Shown here piece after piece: positions 42,401-56,100 of a stretch of 64,000 nt of DNA. The translations under genes and the position numbers were made by a program. Origin of the DNA: Apostichopus japonicus. Its lineage: Eukaryota; Echinodermata; Holothuroidea; Aspidochirotida; Stichopodidae. Position 1 is the stretch's first letter. Each line of letters begins with the position of its first letter. The notes under the pieces were generated by a model. It was not told the DNA's origin. It did not search any database and saw nothing but the letters and a program-made list of their open reading frames with translations. The DNA lies in assembly GCF_037975245.1 (NCBI RefSeq), contig NC_092568.1, positions 2,790,001 to 2,854,000 on the forward strand. Direction: 5' to 3'.

Positions 42401-45400
42401 AAACTCTTTGATTACAACTACTCTAGTTGCTGACAGGACCAAGAAATGTATAGAGTTTGGGAAAACTCATGATCCTTAGTTCCCTATGAATGCCCTTGGT
42501 GTCACTTTGTCTTATAACTGATATTTCACACTGCTATTGCAATTAGATGACCAGTCCTAACGTGAAAGGAATTCTCTGATTTGGAAAAACAAGATTACTA
42601 AGTTACACACATATCATACTATCAGGGTGACAGAATGTTTACAATTGAATGTAGTCATTAATTACTCGATAACTAATCTTCATTTGAGAAAATATAACCT
42701 GGGAGTGAGTCTTTATTTTCATGATTTTTTTGTAAAGGGGGGGGGGGGTAGTGGCGGGGGGGGGAATTACTGAAAAATTGGCTTACAAATGAAAAAAAAT
42801 TATTGGAAGAGTTGGAATATTTTGATACCTTCCATTTTTTTCCTTTGATACTTTCTCTTCACAGTCATTGACGAGAAGTACGCAGGACCAAAACTTACAG
42901 AAGGAAAAGTGACAAGAAACTTTGCTGAAACACTTCTAGAACACTTTCATAGTGAAAACAAATTAGATAAGAAATATGTCTACCAGGTAAGATGACATGT
43001 TGTTGAAGTTAATCTCAAACGAATCCCCAAAATTCAACATAAAGTTTGATTTAAACCTTTGCTGGTAACTCACTGTTTATCTTGACAGAGTGTCGTGGGA
43101 ATTACAAGAAGTGTAAAAGGTATAAAAATTTATTCGCGGATTATTTCCTGAGGAATCTTAGAGAGTTACGTTAAGCCACAGAAGTAAAGTCAACTTGTTG
43201 ATCAGATATGAGCCCAAATTTCTGTATACAAATGGGTTTTCACCAAATATTTTGAGAATGCTCATGTCAAAAAATTAAATGTCTCAAGTGTGGAAAAGTG
43301 GTTTGATAGTAGTAATTAGGTCTGATAAATGTTGACTATGAGTGGCCATTATTTGACTAATCTAGCATATTTGATGACTGTTAAAATATCGCACATTATG
43401 TATAAATTGTTAACTATGAGCATAAATGTCTCAAGAATCTCTGTAAGCTAAAGTAATAATAAGGAAAAGGTTTTTCCTTTGTTAATATTTATATAACATA
43501 TTTTTTTGTTTTGTCTTTAAAATTTTGTGAAAATTTAAGTTTCTTGTCATCTTTGTTTCACTCCACAGATTTTATTACAGATTAATGAGCTATTCCGGAC
43601 ATTACCAACTCTGTGTGATATAACCATACCAGACAAGGCCAAGTTTACAGTGTGTGGAGATATACATGGCCAGTTTTACGACCTCTACAATATATTTAAG
43701 CTGAATGGTCTTCCTTCTGAAGAAAACCCATATGTATCCTTTTGTGGTAGTTGACGTTATGTTTATATCAAAACAGAATAAGGGTTTTTCATCATCAGCT
43801 CAAGTTTTTAGTTCATAGAAGAGTCTCAAATCTTGGCTCTTTCTGAGATGATCTTCATTATTTTAAATTACAGTTTGGATAAATATTTCTTTTGTCTTTA
43901 CAATTAGAGTCAGATTTGATAATAATTTAGCAAGACCATATAGTTGTAAGATCCAATCAGAAAGTTGTCATGCCATATTCACCAGTTTACCTTTCCTTAA
44001 AGCAAACTGCCATGCTAAATAACTATTATATATGGCAGCTCTCTCTCTGTTGATATTTCAGGTGCCATTCAATATTCAGATCCTGTAATGATTGCAAAAA
44101 CAAGACAATTTTCATTTCAAAAAGGAAAGAAGACCAAACGAAAGAAAACAGAAAAATCAGCTTTGCTTTTCATTTGTGGTTTATACTGATGTTATATTCC
44201 AAAAGTGTCAAAGTGGCAAACTTGATAGAATTGAATCAAGTTGTCAAAATGATGGATTCTTAACGTTCATTTGATGAAAACTTCTCAGAGAGTGTCGTAA
44301 GTTGGAATAGTTGTATTCTCCATATGAGTAACTGCTGAGAAGGTTTTGTTAAAAGAAATCTTCACTTATCTTCACAAATTACCTTATGTTATCCAAATTA
44401 TCTCATTTTATCCAATTCAAGAAGCTTCTTCAAGTATTGAAGTACTGGTTTGTGAGATTCTGGTTCAGCAATGCATCGAATAACTCACGTTTTGAAAGAT
44501 TAAAGAACACCTAGAGATGGAATTCTGGGATGTGTTAGTTGTTAGGGAAGGATGCAACAACATAAAAATACAACCTCTACTTCTATGACATAGGACTGTT
44601 ACAGTCATAACGATCATTGATTCGGTCTTTGCAAGGAAGCACTTCATTGCATTCTGTATCACAACAGGTGATGGCATACTTGTAGAAATACTTGGCTTTT
44701 TAAGTAACAGTTTTGAACATGTAACCTAGGGCAACAACACTTCAACTATTGACTAGAACTGAGGTCTTTCTTCTTGCTAGAAAAGCAGAGAAATAGCTAT
44801 GTAGGGGACCTCCATCATATAAGGACTGGATAGTTCAGTTGCTAGAGCACAGGGCTTGTCGCTGGTTTGAATCCCATAATGGCCAAAACTTTCCCTGCTC
44901 TTTCAAGGTTTTGTGTAATTTACATATTAATTTCCCCAGTGATTGTTCCATTATTTATGTATATATTATATAGTTAATTATTTAATGAAGTACAAGGGTT
45001 TGGTAGCATAGCATTCACTCGATAGAATACACTGCTTAATTGAGCAAACAAAAAGATTTATTGGGAGGAGTAAGGTCACTTTGGTACAATTAAGAAACTC
45101 ACTAGTACCCATCAATGTGTGTTTTTAACATTAATATAAATGATATATAACTGTATTGTTTTCCTTGACAACTATTCTCAGCTTTTCAATGGAGATTTTG
45201 TGGATCGAGGCTCTTTCTCGGTAGAAGTCATATTAACGTTATTTTGTTTCAAATTGCTCTATCCAAATCATTTCTTTTTATCTAGAGGTAATCATATTTG
45301 TAGTTATGACTAAAGCATTTTATTAGGATAATTTAATGCATTCCATTTCGAAACAAACAAATGTTTGTGGAGGGGGGGGGGGGGGAAGAGTGGAAGAGGG

Positions 45401-48400
45401 TTGATGTTGTGACAAAGGGGGAGGGGGAAGGGGGACATGGAATCATATTCAAATTTCAGTTTCACTGTCAGTGACACTATAATATTTTGAACTGATGGAT
45501 TTCTTTTTTAAATATTCTCCAGGAATATTTTCTCGCATTCTTTACTTCCATGTGAAATTTGAACTTGTCACTTTATAATGACTATGAAGGGATTGGGGTT
45601 ATCATGTAAGAAAGAACATGAGAATTTAAAGGAGACAGATTCCAAAGAATTCCTGTTTTTTTGTGGACATATCTGGTTTTTCAGTTCGGGAATTTATCCA
45701 GGACAATAAATTATGTCAACCAGTACTATTTTATGTTTGGTGTTTTGCTTCTGTCTCTCATCAGGAAATCACGAGAGCGAAACCATGAACCAAATGTACG
45801 GTTTCTTCGGGGAGGTGAGATCAAAGTACACAACACAGATGGCAGAGCTGTTTACGGAAGTCTACAACTGGCTGCCTCTTGCACATCTCATCAATAAGAA
45901 AGTGCTTGTGAGTTTACTTCAGTCTTCATACATCATTTTTTGGTTTCCCTTTCTTCATTAAATTGAAGGATTCAACTCATTTCAGACTGCAAATTTTGCT
46001 ACCGTATTCCAGATTCAGTTTAATTTGAAAATATTATCCAGTCTAGTTCTACTTTCTAGGAATTGATCAATCATATTCAGACATTTAGGTGGGGAAGATG
46101 GTTGGTCATGTGCAAATGCTTTGCCCCATGGGACTAGTTGTGGATACTATTACCAATTCTGGAAGCATTGCCTTTCAAGACAGACCAGAGTACTTTTATA
46201 TTCAAGTCAAGTGTAGATTTTTTTTTTTTTTTTTAATAACAGTAGGAAGTATTTCACTGTTATGTGTATTATTAATATTAAACATCTTTTACTACTTTTC
46301 AGGTTATGCATGGTGGTTTGTTCAGCAGTGATGATGTAACTTTGGACGACATCAGAAAAGTAGATAGAAACAGACAACCACCAGACTCAGGTAAGGAGCA
46401 TCATTAGCACAACTAGTGGGAAGGGGGGAGTATGCTAAAATATCACCCTTGACTTAATTAAGACAGTCACTTTCATCCATTAATGTTTGGTTTCATCTCA
46501 GTTTCCTAATGAATAACGCACGTGCAAGCACACATGCACTAATGGGAGGTCTTAGTTCTGCTTAAAGGGAACAGAAAGTTAGCAAACTAAATTGTCAGAC
46601 ATCAACAAACTCTTGGAAGGATTTGGTTACGTCTGTACGTTAAAGATGTAATTTCAGTTTAGCTACTACTCTGGCTACTTTGTAAAGTGATTTCAGATTA
46701 ACCAATAACACAGATTTATAAGGTTAACTGTGGGTCAGGTAAATAGAAATGATAATTTGTTGAAGTCTAAGCCATTCTATCCAACCATACTGTAGGGTTG
46801 GGAAATACACAGTAGCCAATGGCCTTTTGTAATTTTCAGATTAACCTGTGTGCCTCTCAACAGCTCTGTAATGAGAATGTCAATTTAAACATGCGCTTGA
46901 ATCATTCCTAACAGTCATAGTAGTGGCTATTGCACTTGTTTTGTTCTGTTTATTTGATAACATTTATTTTACATTTATTTGCCCCCCTCTGCCCCCCCCC
47001 CACCACTGTGCCTTCCAACCTTTGCTTCTCTGCCACTACATCCTCTCAAGTGATTCCATCTTTGTGGGCAAGGTTTGCTTCATCGTAATAGTGAAGAGGA
47101 CATGTAGTGTTATTACATTGTACACTGTTTTGACGTAGAGTAAATAATTTGATGTTGTTTGTTGATTGCTTCCATAGGATCTGTTTTTTTTTCAATTCTT
47201 TCTCAATTAAAAGGTATTATGTGTGAACTCTTGTGGTCCGACCCTCAACCTCAGGCAGGTCGTTCACCGAGTAAGAGAGGAGTGGGGATACAGTTTGGTC
47301 CTGATATAACACAGAAGTTCCTAGATCACAATGACCTTGAATATGTCATCAGGAGCCACGAGGTCAAGTCAGACGGCTATGAAATAGCTCACAACGGCAA
47401 ATGTATCACAGTCTTTTCTGCTCCTAATTACTGGTAGGTCGATTTATTCACATTGACTTAGTATAAGCAGAACATCATTTCATAAATGGGAAATTTTCAG
47501 AAACAGTTTGTAAACATGGTATCACAACAAACACCAAATTGAATCAATGTCATACTTGGTATATATTTTGGTCATAATCAGTACATGATGCATATAGTTT
47601 TTTTTTGGTGGGGCTGTCATGCATATCAATGATTGGGCGGGGCTTAACGTAAAATTCTGTACCTACAAATTCTGTACCTACAAAGTAAGTTTATGTTCTT
47701 TGCAACAATAATTTTACCTCATTAATATTCATGAGTTGATGGGGCTTATTGGGAAATTGTCAAAACAGCTTGTGAACACAATATCTCAACATACACAAGT
47801 TACATCAATGTCATACTTTGGTTTATATGTTGGTCATGGTCAGTACATGATCCAGATTGTTTTATAGAGGGGACAGCTTGCATATTAATGAGTGGGCGGG
47901 ATTAACTTAAAATGTTGAAATTTCAGTGTCTGTTCACTGTATGTACCATTTAGTTCATATTGTGGATGGTGACGTAACTACATAGTAAGTACATGTTCTT
48001 TGCAACAACAAGTTACCTCAATAATATTCATGAGTGATGGGGCTTAATAGGAAATTGTCAGAAACAGTTTGTAAACACGATATCTCAACAAACACAAGTT
48101 AAATCAATGTCTCACTTGGTAGGTGGATGACCTACGATAAGTAGATGTGCGCGTTTGTTTTGGGTTCCCATCTCATGAATATTGATGAGTGGTCAAGGTC
48201 TTACCATAAAATTCTCAAAATGTCAATATCTCTGCAACGGTATGTCCGATTTAGTTTATACTTGGCATGGTGACGTAACTACATATACATGTTCTTTGCA
48301 ACAACAATCTTTTACCATATTAAAATTCATGATGGGTACCGTATTAATATTCATGATGAGTGAGGCTTTATGGGAAATTATCAGCTTGTAAACATGATAT

Positions 48401-49863
48401 CTTAACAACCAAAAGTTGAATCAATATCATACTTAGTTAGTAGATGCCCTGTGATGGGTACATTATTTTTGGTTCCCATGTCATGCATATAAATGAATGG
48501 GCAGGGCTTAATTTTAAATTGGTTGATGGTTATACAAATAAAGCACATTTTCATGACATTTCCTTCTTTATGTCATTGATATTCATCAAATTGCAAGAAA
48601 TGGCTATTAAACACAAGACAAGCACCAAATGTTCCATGATTTTCATTCTTGACATATAAGATTTGTCATACTACATTCATACAATCAACAGTGTTGGTTT
48701 TGTGTGCTTATCATGAATATTACTACTAATGTAACAGACTAACGATAGTTTCATTTTGCATTCAAAATATTTGCTCGATAGGGAATGTTATTTTACAAGC
48801 TGCTGTAATCTATATGTTTCTTTTGAATGCAGTGATACAATGGGAAACAAAGGTGCAATCATCAATATGACCTCTGACCTCAAACCAAATTTTGTGACAT
48901 ATGAAGCTGTGGTGAGTACAAATCACATAGTAACAGATAAGGTGATGGGTGAATATAGAGGGCAGCATGTCGTTGGGCAGCAGAGATGTCATTATTTGTG
49001 AACTTGGACTGAATTGCTCTTCAATGGTGTAGGTAGCTGGCACATATAGGCTATGATGAAATCCATTGAGTTAAAAAAAACAATTGTGATTGAATTTGTA
49101 GATTGAAATCCATATTACCCAATCAAATAATATCATTTGAACTGAGACTTGACTTCTTTTAAAATTTTATGTAGCTGGCATGCATATATAAGCATGCCAG
49201 CATGAAATGTTTATGACTGAATTTGTGTCTGCAAATTGGTAGATAAAAACCCAGAAAAAAAGTTCTTAATAGGGGTCTTTGAATTGGGATGTTATTTTTA
49301 TAACTCTTATCCTTTTACTGTCTAGGTAAGTTTAGTTGAAATTCACTCTGATGAGCAATTTATTTTAATTTTTCTCTGTAATTTTTTACAAATTTGTAGA
49401 ATGAAACACAGAATTGCTCTTTCATCAGATTGTGACTGACAATTTCAATATTCATGTAAGGGTTGTAGAAGACTGTGTGTAAGCTGTTCTATAAAGATAA
49501 GATGATATTCATTTACATTACTTATTGTTAAATTAGAAAAAAAAAGTAAGAGGCAAGGCATTGTCCAGCCAAAACTGAAACCATAAGTACATATGCCTTC
49601 ATATACAACACAAACAAAAAGAGAACCCTAAAAAGGTACTAGCTTTTTTTGCTTTGGCAACGAGCAAAAGAGAATATTTGGTATTGCAACGAAACACATG
49701 GTTCACCAATCATAATATTAAACCCGCCACAGAACACTTCATTTGCGTAATGACATTTGATGAATCTTTGAAACGACTACAAAATATTCAAATTTTACAC
49801 TTTCAGGCACATCCGAATGTGAAACCAATGGCCTATGCAAATTCCATGTTTGGATTCATGTAG
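39430..49863 (+). CDS. PPP5C: Serine/threonine-protein phosphatase 5, 12 coding exons, complete
   Basis: Coding exons read from the sequence: 39430-39553, 40358-40527, 41376-41447, 42235-42382, 42865-42986, 43569-43733, 45182-45287, 45765-45907, 46303-46390, 47214-47433, 48833-48911, 49807-49863. All phases fit and give 497 residues (human about 499). An N-terminal TPR domain (about residues 25-155) is followed by a PPP catalytic domain (about 180-480). Metal and active-site motifs are present: GDIHGQ (D243, H245), GDFVDRG (D272, R276), GNHE (N304, H305), HGG (H353), RSHEV. The TPR carboxylate-clamp residues that bind the Hsp90 EEVD tail are kept (K33, N37, N68, R75, K98, R102). The protein ends [18 protein letters not shown], like the family. 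By family knowledge it is an Hsp90-associated phosphatase acting on kinases and steroid-receptor complexes in cytosol and nucleus. Intron 6 looks U12-type. Introns carry a SINE-like piece and a diverged tandem repeat. No TATA box is evident. Confidence 0.97.
43734..45181 (+). other. PPP5C intron 6 with U12-type splice signals
   Basis: The intron begins GTATCCTTTTG right after codon TAT (Y267). It ends TTTTCCTTGACAACTATTCTCAG before CTT (L268). The donor matches the minor-spliceosome consensus RTATCCTTT, and the branch element TTCCTTGAC matches TTCCTTRAY, with its branch A about 13 bases from the 3' AG. The other PPP5C introns have ordinary U2 donors (GTAAGT, GTGAGT, GTAGGT). The intron also holds a tRNA-like SINE fragment at 44823. 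Confidence 0.8.
44823..44990 (+). mobile_element. Degenerate tRNA-derived SINE in PPP5C intron 6
   Basis: A box-like TAGTTCAGTTGCTAGAGC at 44831 and B box-like GGTTTGAATCC at 44864-44874 have tRNA-like spacing. They are followed by a non-tRNA tail ending in AT-rich sequence. The body differs from the SINE at 25857, so it is probably another family. The 3' limit is a guess. Confidence 0.5.
47488..48560 (+). repeat. Diverged tandem repeat, about 260-320 bp unit, four copies, PPP5C intron 10
   Basis: The phrase GGGAAATTxTCAGAAACAGTTTG...AACA followed by ATATCTCAACAAACAC and TCAATGTCATACTTGGT recurs at about 47488, 47751, 48051 and 48372. Each copy contains AT-rich words of the type ATTAATATTCATGAGTGGG then GGGGCTTA. 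Spacings are 263, 299 and 321 bp. The copies differ by substitutions and indels. Confidence 0.8.
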
Positions 49864-52800
49864 AGGAAGGTTGTACCATAGAAAGCACAACCTCAGGAAT
49901 AGACTTGAGTGAAAAGAAGGATCTTGTAGTTATCTCATGTCAAAACACTGTTGACTGGTACTTTGAAGACACCCTGGACTTTTTCTTCCGAGCCAAAACG
50001 GACCCTTTTGGACTTCCCTCTCATTCCTGGATGAGCGACTCACAAAGAGGAGGCAGTGCATGACGTATGTAGGACAACTTCATCATGACCATATGAAGGA
50101 TTTTTCAGTCTCGTAATATTCTGATTTGGGGTGCTGGAGAGGCATTTGGTAATATGGGAAAGGATTACACTTGTAAGTGTTAATCTTTTGATTGGTATTG
50201 TCTTGAAATATTATATCATAGGCACAACCAATGACCTTAATGGTTTTAATGCAGATGAGTAGCTGATGAAGGGGAGGCTGTGCAATTAATTACTTACATG
50301 GAGATGGGAGGGGGCAGGGGAGGGAATGTTGGGGGGTGGGGATAAGTGGACAACAAACTACAAGGTAACACATTTTCACCCATTGTTTTTTCCAATTAGT
50401 AGAAGCTACAACAATAATTTAAAATTTAACTCAGGAAGTAGTTAGGTTTATAAGTTAATTTGTTTTAGCTATCTCAAAACTGTCTTTTTTGAAGAGCGGG
50501 GGGGGGGGGGCGGGGGGTGTTGAAGATTTCATTTAATGTTGACTCAAAGAGATGTTACATATGAGGTTGCATACTTCCTGTGGGATGGGGTGTGGTAGGG
50601 GAGGGGGGTTTATAAAGGGAGGAGATACAGTTGAAGAACAGCTGGGAAGTGCAATGTGCTGTACCGCAGCTGAACATTCCAGTAAGGTAAACCTGAGAAT
50701 AATACACAAAGTGAAACATCAACACCTAACCACAAAACCCTGAGAATGGTAATAGCTGAAGGCACTAAAAATGTCCACTATTCTTTTATTACTTACACTT
50801 CCACTAGTAATTACAAGTTGTTTTGAGAGAATAAGCAATGAATGAATGAAGCAATGTTAGCTAGGTAACTGATTCTTTCTTACTTGAAAATTAGTTTCAA
50901 AAAGACTGTGATGTCCCCAAGTCAGACAATAATTAGCATACTATGATGCATGTGGTGCAACTTCAGTTTGGGTAGGACTTGTCTCATACTTTGATGAGGC
51001 TTTGTCTAATTATTAAGACACTTTTTTGGTTGCTGTAGTTGTTGATTGTAATGTAAGGTACAATTTACAATACACATTCACAATGCAACTGCCAAAAATA
51101 GTCATTTGATAATCTGGGGTCACTTGTCGTAATTCCAAATAGAGACTATTAGAGATTTTGACTTTAGTATGAAATACAAAAAGTATAGAGGTTTCAACAG
51201 ATGCCAACTTCTGGTTTAACCTTATAGTTTTTAAGTAGGATAACAGTTCTAAAGTGTGAAACATTTTGGTTTATATGAATGAAACAGTCATTCCACTATT
51301 TCATATTGGAGTCATGTTGTGAAGTCTAACATAAAATGGGTATACTGCCCTATCAGCTTTATATAATTTAAGAGTTGAAGCAGGGAGTTGTTATGGATAT
51401 GGAGTTGTTATGGATAACCACTCCCTGGTTGAAGCTGTTTCTGGAGTCGTAGTGCCCTTGTTTGTCATATGTCCGGGTACAGTGTTGTCCATCTGAATGT
51501 AAATTTAATCGATGGTTGGAAGATCCAGATCAACAAGTTACACACCCTGATTGATATTCCTGGAATACGCATCAAAAAATGGAAGGTATGATGTTAGCTG
51601 GTGTTCATCCATACACATCACATGGATTAAGTTTCAAATGAGCTATTGTAAGAGTTGTAACAAGTCTTGACTAGTAATATCTCTTTTTAAACTTTGTTTC
51701 TTCCTGATACAGATAATGCAATCACTCACGTCAGGATAATACTGTAGCTAGTGATGACTGGACTCTAAATATTAGGCCACTCGTTACAAATGTGGACTAA
51801 ATTTTTGCATTCACTAGAGTAAACCAAATTGAACTAAAAAGGCTGAAACGTCTTAAGAATGAGACTATATGAAATTCAAGTATACCTTAGGTACAAAGGA
51901 ACTTCTAAATCATGGAAGGAAATAATTCAGTTTATAGTCGTCATGGAACTGAGTTTTATTACGATCAAAAACATTCCATTAACAATATGAAAGGAGTCAT
52001 GATTTAAGTCACTAAATTTCAGAATCAGAGTGACTTGAACAAGTTACATCATCTTTGACCTCTGACCTCATAGCAATAAGACAATACAGTTACCTAAGTC
52101 AATGACTCTACAGAAGTCAGGAAAATAAATGGCAATGTCTTGGCTAGTCCTTAATATGAAGTTACTTATTTATTCATCTCTGACAATGAATGGTGTGATT
52201 TCTCAAATGACCTTTGACATGTAATTCCATTACCCGAGTTCATGAATTGAAAGCACTTGCAACTGTCCATGTTTTTGCCTCTTTGCCCATTTTTAGGCCC
52301 CTCTTTCCATGTGTGCAGAAAATCTTGGTCTAGAGGCATTATTTAGGCAACAATCACAGAAATAAGGATTTTGTGCAGATGTCTTTAAGTGTGTATTGGT
52401 GACTGCAAGTTTCAAAACTGTCGAGAATAATTTTAGCATTCTATCATTTATTTTTGATAAACTAAAAAGTTTCTTCTGAAAATGTTGCAGAGCAAAATAA
52501 ATTTTTCGAGTTGCCTTTAAAGTACTCTGTATCGTTATTTTATTCTTTTGCTATCACATTTTTGTGGCAGTGATGGTCCATATGCTGATACCACAGAAGT
52601 TCAGCAAACTTGCTTAAACCTTCATTTCAAATTAGCATGCATTAAACGACCTTTATTTAAACCCTGTGATAAACATGCTTTATGGTATCACCTTTTCTAT
52701 CGTTGTATCATAGACTGAAAGAAAGTGACTCTTGGGGATGGCCTAATAATTACTGATTTGGTAAACAAATTACAGCTTATTTGAGGAATATATCAGCTTG

Positions 52801-53138
52801 ATTAATCTAATCCACATTTCCCATTCAAAATTGTGTGCCATTGTACAGTTTGCTGCTGCTGGCAATTTCTGTTTACACATCCTCTAGTCAGGTAAAATAT
52901 TTGCACAATTACTTCAAGATCGGGTCTAAGTTACCAAGGGGTAGTGAGACATTAAAAAGACACATTGACCAAAGGAAAGCAAATTGTGCAAAGATCAGCC
53001 ATACAAGTATCTTCTGCTTGTAGTTATACAATGTTGAGACAACCCTTATTACAGGAACGATGTTGATAAAAACCTTTCCAGTTTTGAGGCCGGTATTCAG
53101 GATGTTTCTCCAAACCAACTCTGGGACTAACGATGTCT
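49864..53138. other. Shared 3' region of PPP5C (plus) and NTPCR (minus)
   Basis: No coding exon was seen. The first AATAAA on the plus strand after the PPP5C stop are near 52125 and 52496. The NTPCR-side signal is at 52657-52652. The two 3' UTRs may therefore approach or overlap. Confidence 0.45.
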
Positions 53139-56100
53139 TCATGTACCTTCTTTGTAACTTTTCTGGACTGCCGCAAATATTTCTGGCATTATATCATCTC
53201 TATTGCCTCGGGAAAGCTAAACAAAGAGAGAAATAGCCCATTCATACTTCCATAGTTAACTATCATCATATCTCAAACCCATTGAAGTGTTTAGTAGAAT
53301 ATCTAAATGCTACCAATGAATGTGCAATATCTTATATCAGTGACAGTCCTATGAAAATAGCTCTATTTAGACAGGTTTCTACTTTTGACGGTATGCTCAA
53401 ATGCTAGCGAATTTCTGGCGGAGAGAGTGATTCCCAATAATCGCAGTACTAAACAGTCTGAACAATGGTGAAAGACTACATTCTGAATTTCAGAAAATAG
53501 TTCAAAAATGAAAGGGTTTTTTACCCTCGACGACTGGGGGGGGGGGGGGGGGGGCGAAAGCATACTTCCGCCCCCCCCCCCATTTTTTCAGGTGGGGGGC
53601 TGGCGACCCCTAAGTCCCCCTCCCCCAAGCCCCCTCCCCCCAGGCCCCCCCCCCCCTCGCGCTTCCTATGCCCTTGCAAGCAACTCTTACAGTAGGTAAG
53701 AACTTTTTCAGAATGCTACAGATGACTTCTTCAAACTTCCACTGAGCACAAATCAGTTTATGTATATAACTGCAAATCCCTCCAAGCAGGGAGAGATAAT
53801 GAATAACCAATAAAATAATCCTTCTTACGCATACTTTCATTCAAATCTCCATCCTCCATGAGAGCAGCTTTATTGCATTGGGTCAATTTTTACCACATTC
53901 TGTAAAATTTATGAGCCTGACACATTTTCATATTGTATAAGTAAATGAATAAATGAAAACTGATGGGAAATTTTTTACTTTTTGATATTATCAATAACTA
54001 CTTACAAAAACAATCCCAGCCTATATCAGGGATTTTCAATAGTTAAAACATTTCTGGTTTATATAAAAATCAATTCACAAAGTTGCTTTAAGAAGAATAA
54101 AGAGAAAATGGAAAGAGAAATGAAAAATTAGATGAAAAAATAATTAATGTATGTATATTTACAGTGAATACTCGGACATCATCTCTGTTCCTGATTTCTT
54201 CCACCAAACTGAGAGGCTTGCCCTTTTGTATTGGTATTGTACCAAACAGTGTCACTCTGTCTTGCCGGAGTAATTTTCCAACGACTTGAATAAATGTTTG
54301 ACTGAAAAGTTCCATTTTGCCAATCTCATCGATTACCATGATGGTCTTTCCCGCTGGCTGTGCAGAAGATTTGAAAATGGTTGTTAACGGTGTTATAGAC
54401 TGGAATGCAACCACAGTGATTTTCAAAAGTATAAACTAAAGCAATTTATACTAAATATTCTCACATGGCAATGTCATTATGTCACCAGAAGATAATCTTT
54501 TTTCCATTTGGTCAGAGGCTCATTAGCAGATCCAGGATTTTATGACTGAGGGGGGGGGGGGGAGTGTTCATGAGGATTAATTAATTGTTCAAATTTTGTG
54601 TAGAAGTTGTGAAGGCTGCTGCTACAAACATCTTTGCACTTGCATAGCAGTTTGCAATGCGATCCTGAGAAATTATTCCCTGGGTCATTGAAGCCAAAAC
54701 CCATGTAGGGGATCTGGGAGTTCTCCCTCAGAAGAAATTATTTTAGACATCAAATGTTTCATTCTGAGGTATTTTTAGCACCAGAACAGGATTAAATACA
54801 TATCATAACACAATACATATTCCAGTAAAATTTCGTCAACAAAAAGAAGAGACAAATAATGATGTAGAATTCACTAACTGGTAATTCTAGTGCTTGGAGA
54901 GCTACATGTTCAAAGCTTTTCACATCCACAACATACTGTCCCACTCGAGGGCCTGGCTTGTTACTTCTGGTGAAATAGAAGAAGAGAAAAGATGAAGTTT
55001 TAACTAGCAATCAAACAGTGATTTGAGTTTGTCAATATTTACTTCCCATATTGGCAAGTGAATAATGAGGTAAGTCTATATAATTTATACTTGGAAATTA
55101 ATGAAGGCATATTACATTATTCTCCGTGCTGCTGGCTGAATGGAGGGGATATGTTAACTTACTGTCACAGCTGCCAGATGTATAGATGTGACTATGTAGC
55201 AAAACTTGTCATACCTAATGATGGGCCAATGTGGCTCTAAGTACAAAAAATATGAGTTACAAAGAGCAGGCAATAAACAAAAACACAATAACTGGCCAAT
55301 AGAATGAAAAGTTAAATATGTCTTCTTTAACAACGTGAGTTATTTGTAAAGGTATAATTGTGGTCACAGATAACACAACATTTGGTTCCCACCCTATTCG
55401 GGAAAGGTTTCCTCTATCACCAGTTAAGGAGATGATATCAAAGCCACTCCTTTTTCCACCACTCCTGACCTCAGCTGTAACAAAACCTTTTACTGGGATG
55501 GACAAGGCTTTAACTTCTTCAATAACCTTCTGGACTATTGTGGTCTTACCAACTCCTACCAAAGAAAGAGATGAAATTTTCAATTCATTGATTAGTTAAG
55601 CTTCCTGGCATGAATGTGATTAATCAGTTAATTGCAACTTCTCTCCTGATAACTTCATGGGGAACGGTTCAGTCAGAAATATATTTTCTCTTGCATCACC
55701 TGTCTTACTTTGTATACAAAGAATAAATGTTAAAGGGTTTGCTGATACAAAATTTATAACCATGGGAACAAAAACATGCATAGTTATTTACTCACAAGCA
55801 GAAGTCTTTCCTATTATCCTCATGTAAATCACTTTGTCATTATTCAACTTTTTGGACAATGGACATAATTTCAATTTACCAAACCATGGAAATTTCTCAT
55901 GCCTAGGCTTACTCCTACAATTTTGTAGCAAAAACATGACTGAAATAGACTAGATGTGAAGGAAATTTCTGCACCCGATCTGGGTAAACATAGCAATACC
56001 ATGGGCCTACGCCAGGATTTAAGTTAATTACTGACAACAGCACTTCCTAGGGTTAAGCATGCATAAACTAACAGTAGTTAAATAGGCCTAACGTTACAAA

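Noticed and set aside
47488-48560. CRISPR-like array
   Set aside because: Animal intron; units are long, diverged and contiguous with no constant repeat plus unique spacer pattern.
53508-53699. Gly/Pro-rich small protein
   Set aside because: Translation of homopolymer G and C runs.
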